Part shown: piece by piece, positions 1-8,385 of the stretch
Numbering within the stretch: position 1 is the stretch's first letter
Layout of the letters: each line of letters starts with the position of its first letter
Notes under the pieces: generated by a model
Seen by the model: only the letters and a program-made list of their open reading frames with translations
Database searches by the model: none
Told to the model about the DNA's origin: nothing
Source: Mucilaginibacter polytrichastri
GTDB lineage: Bacteria > Bacteroidota > Bacteroidia > Sphingobacteriales > Sphingobacteriaceae
DNA: 64,000 nucleotides
Assembly (NCBI RefSeq): GCF_001911425.1
Contig: NZ_MPPL01000001.1
Coordinates: 5,232,871-5,296,870 of the forward strand
Direction: 5' to 3'
Program-made: the position numbers and the translations under genes

Positions 1-95
1 GCGGCTTTAGCCGTGGCGGTAACAGCGGCGGCGGCGGTGGCGGAAGCTACGGTTCAAAAGGTGGTGGTAACAGCAGAGGCGGAAGCCGTTATTAA
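1..95 (+). CDS. C-terminus of a Gly/Arg/Ser-rich protein (partial)
   Basis: Only the last 30 codons lie in the window, read in the frame beginning at base 3 and stopping with TAA at 93-95. The visible tail is almost entirely Gly, Ser, Arg and Asn with isolated aromatic residues (ends GGSRY). In Bacteroidota such RGG-like tails are common at the end of DEAD-box RNA helicases and small RNA-binding proteins, where they bind RNA non-specifically. The catalytic or RRM part is outside the window, so the family is an inference. A strong terminator follows six bases after the stop. Confidence 0.6.
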   Translation, partial: GFSRGGNSGGGGGGSYGSKGGGNSRGGSRY

Positions 96-100
96 TATAA

Positions 101-136
101 AAAAAACACCAGTCTACTTAGACTGGTGTTTTTTTG
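101..136 (+). terminator. Intrinsic terminator
   Basis: A perfect stem (AAAAAACACCAGTCTA with its complement) closes on a two-base loop and ends in a T run, just downstream of the partial Gly-rich gene. The symmetric A/T flanks would let it work on both strands, but the minus-strand gene nearby reads away from it. Confidence 0.85.
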
Positions 137-206
137 CTTTATACTTTATCTGTGTTTAGCTGTTACGTTTGTTTTAACAGCCGTTACTGTTTAGCATAAG
201 CCAGTT

Positions 207-884
207 TTACATAATTAAGGCTGCTTTTAATGCAGTTACATTTGTAGATGGGCTTTTACCTGTTTCAAATATTACTTTTGAATTTGAATCTGCTTCGCCA
301 TAAAATTTGGCATTGGCGCTTTTATCAATTGATATATTTGAGCCATTAATACTTAGCCCGGCAAATAAGCCTTTGCTGCGCGAGTACGAGTATACTTCGG
401 CATCAAGCTTAATATCTGTGCTGGCAGTTGAACTACGCCCAACCGGCCCGGCAGCTGCAGATATATCGCCACCAATAGTGAACTCGCCGCTATTTACTTT
501 GGTTAATACACTTTTGTGTCTAAATACCAATACCAAATCAACAGATTGTACGCCTATCTGTAAACCAAAGCTACCGCCAGTAAAGGTTACAAATACCGGG
601 TTGCTCCATTTACCATCTGCTAACCTTACCATGGCAACGCCTTTACCGCGTTTGCCGCCTACTGCCAAACCTGCATTAATCATGTTTGGGATAATAATAA
701 CCCCTTCTGATTGTTTTAAAAGATCTGATGGGATGCTTTCCTTCATCTTGGCAAAATCATGCAATACGGTTGTCGATTTTGCAATCCGCTCGTTTTCTTT
801 ACCTGCGTCTTTTGCAGAGGTGAGCACAAAAAACATACTCAACAAAGCCGGAACTAATAATACTTTTAAGTTTTTCATAGCCAT
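207..884 (-). CDS. SYLF-domain (Ysc84-like) lipid-binding protein, exported
   Basis: This 225-aa protein has a signal peptide (residues about 3-24, ending TSA) and then a full SYLF/DUF500 domain. Recognisable stretches are the segment around SEGVIIIPN, the glycine-rich GGKRGKGV block and the long beta region with GGSFGLQIG, typical of the Ysc84 family that binds phosphoinositides in eukaryotes. Bacterial members are secreted and their role is unknown. A second ATG two codons in (878) is an equally likely start. It stands alone, divergent from the DUF47 gene. Confidence 0.85.
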   Translation of the reverse strand: MAMKNLKVLLVPALLSMFFVLTSAKDAGKENERIAKSTTVLHDFAKMKESIPSDLLKQSEGVIIIPNMINAGLAVGGKRGKGVAMVRLADGKWSNPVFVTFTGGSFGLQIGVQSVDLVLVFRHKSVLTKVNSGEFTIGGDISAAAGPVGRSSTASTDIKLDAEVYSYSRSKGLFAGLSINGSNISIDKSANAKFYGEADSNSKVIFETGKSPSTNVTALKAALIM

Positions 885-1198
885 AAGTGTTTTAAATACG
901 TATTAATGTATAATTTATATTGTTATCAGATAACACCAATATGACAAGTAGGTTTCTTAAAAGTTTAAATATGATAACCTTGGCAATAATAGCAACCTGG
1001 CAAATAGTACTTGATTAATTATAGAGATATCCTGAATGGGCAATACTTAACAATTGATTAACATAAAATTTATGTGAAACCATAAAATTTTATGGGTTTC
1101 TTTGCGCTTAATAACCTGTCGCGGCAGTACTTATACATATATAAATAGTGTTGTATCAAAGCGTAATAGATTCGCTATCTTACAGCCATAAATAATAG
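885..1198. other. Divergent intergenic region with tandem palindromes
   Basis: This is a 314-base AT-rich spacer between the divergent SYLF and DUF47 genes. It contains two neighbouring palindromes, 1061-1075 (ACATAAAATTTATGT) and 1081-1094 (CATAAAATTTTATG), with centres about 19-20 bp apart. No open frame of useful length is visible. It must hold the promoters for both flanking genes, though I could not fix a convincing TAnnTTTG box for either. Confidence 0.6.
1061..1094. promoter_or_regulatory. Tandem palindromic operator-like sites
   Basis: Two near-identical palindromes with the core ATAAAATTTAT sit side by side on nearly the same DNA face (centres about two helical turns apart). They lie about 110 bp upstream of the DUF47 start. 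Such paired dyads commonly bind dimeric regulators, but no regulator is identified here and the function is inference. Confidence 0.4.
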
Positions 1199-1201
1199 TT
1201 G

Positions 1202-1846
1202 ATGAAAACGTCTATATTCGGTCAAGCCTTACCCAATAATAATCAGATCTTTTACAATATGTTTAACCAGGCGGCTAGCAATAGTTATGATATGGCCGCA
1301 TTGCTTTATCAGGCCACCGGATCAGAAGATCTTCAAGACCAGAAAATGAATTTTAACCACATCAGCAGGTTAAAAGAGAAAGCCAATGGTATTAAACATC
1401 AGGTATTGGTGGTATCGGGCAAGGCATTTATTTCGCCTTTTAGCCGTGACGATATGTATGCCCTGGCATCGTCAATAAACAGTGTGTCAGACTTTATTGA
1501 TGTTGCGGCCCGCCGTATTAACTTTTACAACATACAGGTAAACCCACCTATTAAAGAGCTTGCCGGTATAATTGTTGATTGTTGCACCCTGCTTGCCAAA
1601 TGTGTAGAGGCCCTAAACGACCTTAAAAACGTTGATACCATTACAGATTACTGCACCAATATTAAACAGTTAGAGCATTTTGCAGATCAGGTGCATAACA
1701 AAGCCCTTGCCCAATTGCTGGATACAGAAACAGATGCGCTGGAAGTAATTAAATACAGCGAAATATTGGCATCGCTGGAGCGGGCTACCGATAAATGCGA
1801 GCATGTTGTTAATGTAATTGAAAGTATTATTATAAAAAATAGCTAA
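1202..1846 (+). CDS. DUF47 / PhoU-related protein
   Basis: This 214-aa all-helical protein belongs to the DUF47 (YkaA/TIGR00153-like) family, structural relatives of PhoU that bind metal and usually accompany low-affinity Pit phosphate transporters. Typical acidic helix motifs are visible, for example LEHFADQVHNKAL and LERATDKCEHVVN near the C-terminus. I start it at the ATG at 1202; a TTG one codon earlier is possible. Unusually, no pitA gene follows: the next gene is a decayed response regulator. A role in phosphate or polyphosphate control is inferred from family only. Confidence 0.8.
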   Translation: MKTSIFGQALPNNNQIFYNMFNQAASNSYDMAALLYQATGSEDLQDQKMNFNHISRLKEKANGIKHQVLVVSGKAFISPFSRDDMYALASSINSVSDFIDVAARRINFYNIQVNPPIKELAGIIVDCCTLLAKCVEALNDLKNVDTITDYCTNIKQLEHFADQVHNKALAQLLDTETDALEVIKYSEILASLERATDKCEHVVNVIESIIIKNS

Positions 1847-2059
1847 GTTTCAGCAGCTTTCGTCCCGGACATTTCTTTTCAAAAATCAACCTTTTAATCT
1901 TTTGGTTGTGCCTTTTAGGTATATTGTAAAATTGCGTCTATATTATTAATTAGCATTTACATTAAATATACTGTATTTAATAAGCTTATGTGCTGAGGCT
2001 GAACGCCTTTAATTATTTTTTGGCAAACCCATAGGCATTACTGTTGTTTAACTATTAAT

Positions 2060-2329
2060 ATGATAAATGTCATTTTAGTAGAAAACTGTAAAATTGTTGT
2101 AAATAGGGTTAAATCACTGCTGAAGAAAGATCATGGATTTAAGATAGTTGGCGAAGCCATTAACAGCGTAGAGGTATTAAAAATACTCAGCATATGTAAA
2201 CTGCCTCCCGTTTCATCAGGCTTTCTGACAATGAAAGGCTATGAATTTCGCTTATCCCAATTTACCCATATTACTGCCGGCAATGCAACGCCTATTTATT
2301 TAAATTTTAATATCCGGAACGCATGTTAA
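2060..2329 (+). pseudogene. Truncated NarL-type response-regulator receiver remnant
   Basis: The first 43 residues match the start of a LuxR/NarL response regulator (INVILVENCKIVVNRVKSLL, then KIVGEAINSVEVL). The acidic pair that binds Mg2+ has become Glu-Asn, and the frame then runs into unrelated sequence with no phospho-acceptor Asp, no receiver core and no HTH. At 89 aa it is less than half a normal regulator. Its end overlaps the start of the following SSB-like gene by seven bases, so it may survive only as a leader for that gene. Confidence 0.55.
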
Positions 2330-2682
2330 GTAACTCCGGAATTAATAAAGTTTTTTTGGTTGGGCACATAGGCAAAGAACCATACTTGCATTCGGTGGCT
2401 AACGAGCCTGACATGTTATGTTTCCCTATGGTTACTACGGAGTTTATTAAAAAAAATGGTGCCAGTGTTGAGCATATTGAATGGCACCAGGTTAAGATAC
2501 CTCACAATTATGTAGATGCCGACAATGTTTTAAAAAAAGGGCAGCTGGTATATATACAGGGCAAAATACAAACCCTGCAATTTACAGATGAGCAGCACAT
2601 AAAACGCTACAAAACCGAAATAATGGCACAATACATACAGATATTAAGTAATAACATTGAACAAACATTGGTGCAGGACTAA
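2323..2682 (+). CDS. Single-stranded DNA-binding protein paralogue (OB fold)
   Basis: This 119-aa OB-fold protein opens with the SSB signature (NKVFLVGHIGKEPYL, compare NKV.LiGnlG.dPe), followed by the beta strands ending HQVKIPHN and YIQGKIQTLQF. It is short: the flexible acidic tail and the DDxxPF-type tip that recruits partner proteins in true SSB are missing. It is therefore a divergent paralogue rather than the housekeeping SSB. Its ATG overlaps the end of the response-regulator remnant, which suggests translational coupling. Confidence 0.75.
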   Translation: MLSNSGINKVFLVGHIGKEPYLHSVANEPDMLCFPMVTTEFIKKNGASVEHIEWHQVKIPHNYVDADNVLKKGQLVYIQGKIQTLQFTDEQHIKRYKTEIMAQYIQILSNNIEQTLVQD

Positions 2683-2815
2683 TTGATCAGACTGGTTTTC
2701 TAAGTTTACCCTCCCGTGCATTAAATCATCGTCTATCTGTTCAGTAAATCCCGCATTTTAACAATGTCAGGATAGTTTTACCGCATCGTAGATATCCAAC
2801 TTCCTTGCATTTAGT

Positions 2816-3499
2816 CTATAACGCTGTCAGTATCTCGCTGATATGTTCTACAGTATTAAATTTCTCGTGTTCGATGGTATGATTAATCTGTTCGTGGGCC
2901 CAGGTAATATGGTAGGGTACATGGATGGCCCAACCGCCAATGTTAAGCACCGGCAATATATCAGACTTGAGCGAATTGCCAACCATCAGTAATTCTTCCG
3001 GCTGTATATCCAGGTGGCGGATTAATTTAAGGTAATTGGCATCATCCTTTTCAGACATGATTTCGATATGGTGAAAATATTTACTGAGGCCAGATTTGCG
3101 CAGCTTGCGCTCCTGGTCCAGCAGATCGCCTTTGGTAGCTACAACAAGCCGGTATTTGCCCTGTAAGCTTTCCAGCACATCTTCTACCCCTCCCAGTAAT
3201 TCAATGGGTTCGTTCAGCAGGCTTTTGCCAAGGTCTAAGATCTTGTCTATAATTTCTACACTTAGCGTGCCCGAAGTGATGCGGATAGCGGCCTCAACCA
3301 TAAAGAGCGTAAACCCTTTTACGCCATAGCCATAAAGCGGTAAATTATCCAGTTCTGTACGCATCAGTTCACGTTCCAGGTCGTGGAGCGACAAGTAGCC
3401 CTCCAAAAGCCTGCAAAATGCCTCTTCTGTTTTGCGGAAATACGGCTCGTTTACCCAAAGGGTGTCGTCGGCGTCAAATGCCACTACTTTTATACTCAT
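2816..3499 (-). CDS. HAD-superfamily hydrolase
   Basis: This 227-aa haloacid-dehalogenase-like phosphatase has motif I DADDTLW near the N-terminus (nucleophile Asp), motif II Thr in VVATKG, and motif IV in MVGNSLKSDI. The helical cap lies between motifs I and II, giving a subfamily-I (PGP/YjjG-like) layout. The substrate cannot be told from sequence. The ATG at 3499 is preferred over the upstream one because MSIKVVAFDADD is the normal family start. It is divergent from the VOC gene. Confidence 0.85.
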   Translation of the reverse strand: MSIKVVAFDADDTLWVNEPYFRKTEEAFCRLLEGYLSLHDLERELMRTELDNLPLYGYGVKGFTLFMVEAAIRITSGTLSVEIIDKILDLGKSLLNEPIELLGGVEDVLESLQGKYRLVVATKGDLLDQERKLRKSGLSKYFHHIEIMSEKDDANYLKLIRHLDIQPEELLMVGNSLKSDILPVLNIGGWAIHVPYHITWAHEQINHTIEHEKFNTVEHISEILTAL

Positions 3500-3624
3500 G
3501 GTGTTATAGATAGTATAATGCAATAATACTTAAGTTTTTGTGTAATGCAGATATCCCTGATCTGGGAAGAATAATCAAATTAAACAGTCCTAAACTTTGC
3601 CTGCTAATTGCTGTTAACAGGGGT

Positions 3625-4005
3625 ATGGAAATTAACCGCCTCGACCACTTAGTTTTAACCGTTGCCGATGTAGATGCTACCTGTAAGTTTTATAGCGAGG
3701 TGCTGGGTATGGTTGTGGAAACCTTTGGCGATAATCGAAAGGCATTGAAATTTGGCAATCAAAAAATAAACCTGCACCAAAAGGGTAATGAGATAGATCC
3801 CAAAGCAAACCGCCCAACACCTGGTTCGGCCGATCTTTGTTTTATAACAGATACCCCGATTGCCAGAGTTGAACAGGAGTTAATTGGCAAAGGCCTAAAC
3901 TTAATTGCCAGCCGGGTTGAGCGTACGGGTGCCACAGGTAAAATAGTATCCATCTATTTCCGCGACCCGGATTTGAATTTAATTGAGGTGAGTAATTATC
4001 TTTAA
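3625..4005 (+). CDS. VOC-family protein (glyoxalase/dioxygenase fold)
   Basis: This 126-aa vicinal-oxygen-chelate protein has the standard first module (LDHLVLTVADVDATCKFY, then VLGM) and ends with the metal-site strand DPDLNLIEVSNYL. The likely metal ligands are the first His, the central Gln/His region and the last Glu. It resembles the virulence-protein/YwbC-like single-domain group; its substrate is unknown. I chose the ATG at 3625, since the upstream 29 codons look non-coding. It converges on and overlaps by four bases the alpha/beta hydrolase gene on the other strand. Confidence 0.85.
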   Translation: MEINRLDHLVLTVADVDATCKFYSEVLGMVVETFGDNRKALKFGNQKINLHQKGNEIDPKANRPTPGSADLCFITDTPIARVEQELIGKGLNLIASRVERTGATGKIVSIYFRDPDLNLIEVSNYL

Positions 4006-4841
4006 CGTTGCAGATACCAGTGCTCTATTTTTTCTATCAAAATAGCCGGCTGCCGCACCCAGCTAAAATGAGTTAAGCCTGAGTTTGCTATGCAATAAAT
4101 AGTTTTATTAGCCATTGTTAGCTTGTTGCAGAGATGCAATACGGCGCCGGGTGGTGCCAGGAAATCAAAATCTAAATGGATGGCTAATACGGGCAGTTTT
4201 ACTTTTCGCAGTTCCTGTTCCCAATTGATGGGGCTGCCTGTAATGCGGTATTTGCCTGTAAGCGCTTGCCTGCCCCAATCATTAATAAGCCTTTGAAAGG
4301 TATTGCCGCCAAAACCAAACTTAGCGCCCGGAAAATAGCCTGCAATGCGGGCGTAAACACGGGCAAACTGGGTGCTTGCCAATACCTTTAATTTTTGCAT
4401 GCCGGGCCACGCACGGTAGTATACAGAACCTGTGGCACAAAGTATTAACCCTGTTAAGCGTTCATCTTTTAAACAACTGTACAGGCACGCAAGTTGCCCG
4501 CCTAAACTATGCCCCAAAATGTCAATTGGCGAATTAAACAAGGCAGTTACTGCTGTTAATGCTGCAGGGATGTCTTCGGTTAGTAAATCATAGTACCCGT
4601 AATTTACATCTTTGCCGGCGGCTACAGAACTGTTGCCTTGTCCCTGCAGATCTATCACGGCGCAATGCCTGTTGTTTTTTGCCAGGCTTTTCAATAGCCT
4701 GTCGTAATAGCTGGCCGGCACGCCCAAGGCGGGTAATATCAGGATGGCATTAGGGACGGCGTTTTTGGCCTCAATGTATCGCAGTTCGGTAGTTTTATAC
4801 GCAGCAATTGCAATTTGCTTTACCAGAACGGTTAAGGCCAT
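4002..4841 (-). CDS. Alpha/beta hydrolase
   Basis: This 279-aa alpha/beta-hydrolase-fold protein has a nucleophile elbow GHSLGG at about residue 115, an oxyanion-strand region (LILPALGVPASYYDRLL), a likely acid in LDFDFLAPP and a catalytic His near the end (GLTHFSW). There is no signal peptide, so it acts in the cytoplasm. The substrate is unknown; the layout fits an esterase or lysophospholipase-like enzyme. It ends four bases inside the convergent VOC gene. Confidence 0.8.
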   Translation of the reverse strand: MALTVLVKQIAIAAYKTTELRYIEAKNAVPNAILILPALGVPASYYDRLLKSLAKNNRHCAVIDLQGQGNSSVAAGKDVNYGYYDLLTEDIPAALTAVTALFNSPIDILGHSLGGQLACLYSCLKDERLTGLILCATGSVYYRAWPGMQKLKVLASTQFARVYARIAGYFPGAKFGFGGNTFQRLINDWGRQALTGKYRITGSPINWEQELRKVKLPVLAIHLDFDFLAPPGAVLHLCNKLTMANKTIYCIANSGLTHFSWVRQPAILIEKIEHWYLQR

Positions 4842-4890
4842 GTTAAAGGTTAAATGGTGTAATACTAATTTATAAAATTAGCTTCAACTA

Positions 4891-5301
4891 TCACAGTCTT
4901 CTATCTGCTTCGTTAATTTCAACATCATTAATACTGGCATATCTTTTTCTCATCAGGCCGTTTTCGTCAAACTCCCAGTTCTCGTTACCATAAGCGCGAA
5001 ACCATTGGCCATTGGCGTTATGCCATTCGTATTCGAAACGTACGGCTATTTTATTACCGGTAAAAGCCCACAACTCTTTTGTGAGTTTATAATCTAATTC
5101 GCGCTGCCATTTTTGAGTTAAAAACTCCACCACCTCTGCACGCCCGTTAATAAATTGCGAACGGTTGCGCCATTCGGTATCTACACTATAAGCTAAAGAT
5201 ACCCGGTTGGGGTCGCGGCTATTCCAGGTATCTTCGGCCATTTGTACCTTTTGTTTGGCTGTAACTGCATTAAATGGTGGCAGGGGTAATTTCTGTTCCA
5301 T
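4891..5301 (-). CDS. DUF1348 / NTF2-like (SnoaL-fold) protein
   Basis: This 136-aa protein is of the DUF1348 family, an NTF2-like fold. Characteristic stretches are AEDTWNSRDPNRVSLAYS, the strand with TEWRNRSQFINGR and the C-terminal FDENGLMRKRYASIND. Members are cytosolic, compact and of unknown biochemical role. It lies between the alpha/beta hydrolase and the Gfo/Idh gene, all on the minus strand with 50-100 base gaps, so co-transcription is possible but not shown. Confidence 0.85.
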   Translation of the reverse strand: MEQKLPLPPFNAVTAKQKVQMAEDTWNSRDPNRVSLAYSVDTEWRNRSQFINGRAEVVEFLTQKWQRELDYKLTKELWAFTGNKIAVRFEYEWHNANGQWFRAYGNENWEFDENGLMRKRYASINDVEINEADRRL

Positions 5302-5395
5302 GGGTTATTGTTTTAATACCACGAAGTTAGCCCATCATGTACCATCAACGCTGGCAATAATCGGCGCACATATGGTACTATTTACTGATCTTTAC

Positions 5396-6511
5396 TTACA
5401 CCGTTATCTTCTCCCACTTGCCCGAATCAAGGCTACGATAAATGGCATCAATCACACGCATGTCTTTCATTCCTTCTTCGCCGGGTACACGGGTTGGTTT
5501 ATTAGTGGCTACACATTTGGCAAAATCGTCCATTTGTGCCGCCTGCTGATTAATTTGCGGAAAATCTATTGCGCCGTTAGTGCTTTTACCCAATATAGGC
5601 CCATATCCATAAGCTGGCTCCAGTTCAAAATACCCGTGCTCTGCTTCGGCTTTCAGGTAACCCCAGTTATTGTTATAGCTCGATTTGCCCTTGGTTTTTA
5701 ATCCCCCGGGAAACTCCAGTTCCCAAAATATGGTTTCATCTACCTCTTTAAAAAAGTCGGGCCGGGTTTTCTCCTGGGTGGCTTTTACGGCAATTGGCTC
5801 CAGGCCGGTAGTGTAGCGCGCCCCTTGTATGGCGTAAATACCCATATCCATTAAGGCTCCGCCGCCGCTCATGGCTTTTTTTAGCCGCCATGCATTCGGG
5901 TCGCCACGATAGGTAAACCCATTAGCATTTTCGAGGGCGGTTAATTTGCCGAAAACCTGTTTCTGCCCCAGTCGCATTACCTCAATGGTATGTGGTTCGA
6001 AGTGCAGGCGGTAGCCTATAGAGAGCATCCGGTTTGCTTTTTTGCAGGCGGCTATCATCTCCTCGCAATCGCGCGCATTAAGAGCCATCGGCTTTTCGCA
6101 AATTACATGCTTACCAGCCTTAGCCGCACGGATAGTATATTCTTTGTGCATAAAAACAGGCAGCACGATATACACAATATCAATATCGGGGTTGTTGGCT
6201 ATGCTATCGAAGTTTTGATAGTTATAAATATTTTTTTGGGGGATGTTGTACTGCTGTGCCCAATCTGTCGCTTTTTGTGGAGTACCTGTTACAATGCCTG
6301 CCAGGTAGCAGTTTTGCGCTTGCTGTAATGCCGGGGCTAATTGCCCTTTGCTGTAACCACCCAGGCCTACCAATGCAATGCCCAGTTTCTTTTTTGGCTG
6401 GCCCGAAAAGTTGGCCATGGCAGACAGGCTTGAACCCAATGTTAACGCACCTGCGCCCAATAAACTGTTGCGTATAAACCCGCGCCGCGATAATTTAGAG
6501 AATGATTCCAT
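5396..6511 (-). CDS. Gfo/Idh/MocA-family oxidoreductase with Tat signal
   Basis: This 371-aa NAD(P)-dependent sugar oxidoreductase begins with a twin-arginine signal (SRRGFIRNSLLGAGALTLGSS), so it should be exported folded, like glucose-fructose oxidoreductase. The Rossmann fold starts at GIALVGLGGYSKGQLAP, and the family motif CEKPMA carries the catalytic Lys. The C-terminal domain contains GGGALMDMGIYAI, the usual GG.l.DiG.H-like segment with Tyr in place of His. The substrate is not predictable. It stands alone and is divergent from the next gene. Confidence 0.88.
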   Translation of the reverse strand: MESFSKLSRRGFIRNSLLGAGALTLGSSLSAMANFSGQPKKKLGIALVGLGGYSKGQLAPALQQAQNCYLAGIVTGTPQKATDWAQQYNIPQKNIYNYQNFDSIANNPDIDIVYIVLPVFMHKEYTIRAAKAGKHVICEKPMALNARDCEEMIAACKKANRMLSIGYRLHFEPHTIEVMRLGQKQVFGKLTALENANGFTYRGDPNAWRLKKAMSGGGALMDMGIYAIQGARYTTGLEPIAVKATQEKTRPDFFKEVDETIFWELEFPGGLKTKGKSSYNNNWGYLKAEAEHGYFELEPAYGYGPILGKSTNGAIDFPQINQQAAQMDDFAKCVATNKPTRVPGEEGMKDMRVIDAIYRSLDSGKWEKITV

Positions 6512-6734
6512 AAGTACAATTGGTTTTTATGAGGTAATAGCAACGCGCTACCGGGAGCGCAGATTGTTGCCTTATAGTTAAAGGTAAAAAAGCTTAGGTT
6601 AATTTACCCGCTTGTTTGCCGGCTTGTTAATATAATACAGCAATATGCTAAATAAATACATGGCTGATTATCAATATAAAACATTTACGTGCTTTGATGT
6701 TTCTACAGTTACTATCTAATATAACCAAGGCTTT

Positions 6735-7016
6735 ATGATAACAGAAGGCCTTAAAGCGTTTGAGGTGTATGCCTTAACGAAAGGGTATGAAGCATCGATG
6801 CTTAACGGCGCGGTGGTAATAAAAAACGTAACAAACCAGGGCAATAACTTTAGCATACAGCAGGCTGATGATTATTATGCGGTGTTTGCGTTAAAGGTAT
6901 CGCAGGCAGATTATGAGTACACGGTAAAATGTATGGTATATCTATTACTGGCCTACTTTAATAAAGCGAATAGTGATAATACGCATCTGCACCTTAATTT
7001 CAGGGTAGATCTTTAA
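6735..7016 (+). CDS. Hypothetical protein, 93 aa
   Basis: I do not recognise this 93-aa protein. It has no signal peptide or membrane segment. The predicted pattern is mixed alpha/beta, starting MITEGLKAFEVYALTKGYE and with an amphipathic C-terminal part. The sequence looks coding (no unusual composition). It ends four bases past the end of the convergent membrane gene. Confidence 0.55.
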   Translation: MITEGLKAFEVYALTKGYEASMLNGAVVIKNVTNQGNNFSIQQADDYYAVFALKVSQADYEYTVKCMVYLLLAYFNKANSDNTHLHLNFRVDL

Positions 7017-7486
7017 TCGGGCAGGTGATAGCGTTCGCTGCCTTGCAAAAATTCGTCGAGTTTGTAGGCATAGTTGCTGGTGATATTATAGAGCAGCAAT
7101 GCAGATACACATACAAAAGGCACAGCGGTTATCATACCGGTTAGTGCTTCATTATTGTGCCCGGCATTAATGGTTAAATAAAGCAGCCCGCCATAACAGC
7201 ACAATAAACCTGGAACAATTAGCAAGGCCTGGCTTAATTTGCTTTGCCTAAACAGGCTGATAATCATTAACACCTGCCCAATGAGCGATAATAGAGCGGC
7301 TGTTGGTAATAGTTGTGCATAGGTATCGCTAAGCGAAAAATAAAAGGTATCGTTAAGTAAAAGGGGAATTAATATGGCTTCTACTATCACCATAAAGCCT
7401 GTGCCATTACCCAAGCCAACTAATATCAGCATATTAGTTAACAACGCCCATGTAACCATACGTTTGATGTTGCTGTTGTTTTGCAT
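7013..7486 (-). CDS. Four-helix membrane protein, unknown
   Basis: This is a 157-aa integral membrane protein with four hydrophobic segments (about residues 10-35, 58-75, 83-105 and 115-135) and a polar C-terminal tail. I see no family motif. It resembles small Bacteroidota DUF proteins of unknown role. It is convergent with and overlaps the 93-aa gene by four bases. Confidence 0.6.
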   Translation of the reverse strand: MQNNSNIKRMVTWALLTNMLILVGLGNGTGFMVIVEAILIPLLLNDTFYFSLSDTYAQLLPTAALLSLIGQVLMIISLFRQSKLSQALLIVPGLLCCYGGLLYLTINAGHNNEALTGMITAVPFVCVSALLLYNITSNYAYKLDEFLQGSERYHLPD

Positions 7487-7611
7487 TTGTAAAAGGTAGA
7501 TTGTATTAGTAATAATAGTAGAAAATATGCGGATAATTTAAATGACTTTATCCTATAAGGTTATCTGGCAAAATATGGATGCCTTAGAATGCTATACTAG
7601 TAATTGGCCTA

Positions 7612-7740
7612 TTAATGAACTTTTAACCATTGCCCAAATTGGTAACCCCATATCCCTACCTTAATGATAAAGAATACAATCATAATGATATAAAAAATAT
7701 TCATTACGTTTTTCTGAACCGGGATTTGTTTTATAACCAT
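7612..7740 (-). CDS. Small single-pass membrane peptide
   Basis: This short frame encodes about 42 aa with one clear transmembrane helix (NIFYIIMIVFFIIKVGIWGY) and a basic/aromatic tail. A longer upstream start (7794) adds 18 residues. The amphipathic flanks and aromatic belt look like a real small membrane protein, but there is no homology I can name, so it may be spurious. Confidence 0.35.
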   Translation of the reverse strand: MVIKQIPVQKNVMNIFYIIMIVFFIIKVGIWGYQFGQWLKVH

Positions 7741-7911
7741 GATTAGGAGTTTAATAGGATGCTCTAATGTAGCATTATTTATGCTTAACAACACATGCTA
7801 TTCCATGATTTTTAAGATGAGTTTGGAAGGTACCGGTATAAAACCAGTGGTTAAGCTTGTGCCCGATGATACAGGCCAAGCTTAAATCATTGATCTGAAA
7901 ACAGGGTGCGT

Positions 7912-8238
7912 TTAAGGGCGCACTCTTTTTGGGTTAAAAGCAACCAGGTATTGCAAATCGCGACCTGATGAAGTAACACCACTATCAAATTTACGTTCGA
8001 AACCTGCTTTAGCTTCAATTAGTTTAACCTTTACTACGCGCATCAGTTCGCCCAGTATTTCGGGTAAAACCTTGGTGGTAATGGTTGGATAGTATTTTTT
8101 TTCGATGTCGATGGCTTCTGATGCGCTGGCTAAGCTCAGTTCCCAATTTTCGTCGGGTTTAAAACCGAATTCTTTGGCACAATTGTTTAGATCGTACACA
8201 TACATTTTAGCCTGAAACTCTACTGATTGATTTGACAT
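7912..8238 (-). CDS. Hypothetical protein, 108 aa
   Basis: This cytosolic 108-aa protein is of unknown family, rich in Lys and Glu, with an alpha-helical N-terminal half (EFQAKMYVYDLNNCAKEFG). Its ATG overlaps the stop codon of the 42-aa gene upstream (TAATG), so the two are probably translationally coupled. The 126-aa gene at 8386-8766 is in the same orientation and may belong to the same transcript. Confidence 0.6.
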   Translation of the reverse strand: MSNQSVEFQAKMYVYDLNNCAKEFGFKPDENWELSLASASEAIDIEKKYYPTITTKVLPEILGELMRVVKVKLIEAKAGFERKFDSGVTSSGRDLQYLVAFNPKRVRP

Positions 8239-8366
8239 TATTTCTTTTTAGGGGTGTTGATATCCTGAGATACCGATTTTTTACCAGACTGATAATCTGA
8301 TCCGGATTTTTTAGGTCCAACGGCAGCTGCTTTTTTAACTTCTCTGCCTCCTTTGTCTTTGCTCAT
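8238..8366 (-). CDS. Small basic protein, 42 aa
   Basis: This is a short Lys/Ser/Gly-rich frame (starts MSKDKGGREVKKAAA, ends NTPKKK) ending in TAA that shares a base with the ATG of the next gene. It sits exactly between two hypothetical genes of the same strand, 20 bases after the upstream one. Composition and coupling argue it is translated. It looks disordered and could bind nucleic acid, which is a guess from charge alone. Confidence 0.55.
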   Translation of the reverse strand: MSKDKGGREVKKAAAVGPKKSGSDYQSGKKSVSQDINTPKKK

Positions 8367-8385
8367 ATGCTTGTATTATTTGGTG

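Noticed and set aside
307..906. Plus-strand frame of 199 codons opposite the SYLF gene
   Set aside because: It is the antisense of a clear SYLF protein and has no family features.
7805..7885. 26-codon plus-strand frame (MIFKMSLEGTGIKPVV...)
   Set aside because: Reads like protein but is too short, with no promoter or neighbour to support it; possibly a fragment of a lost gene.
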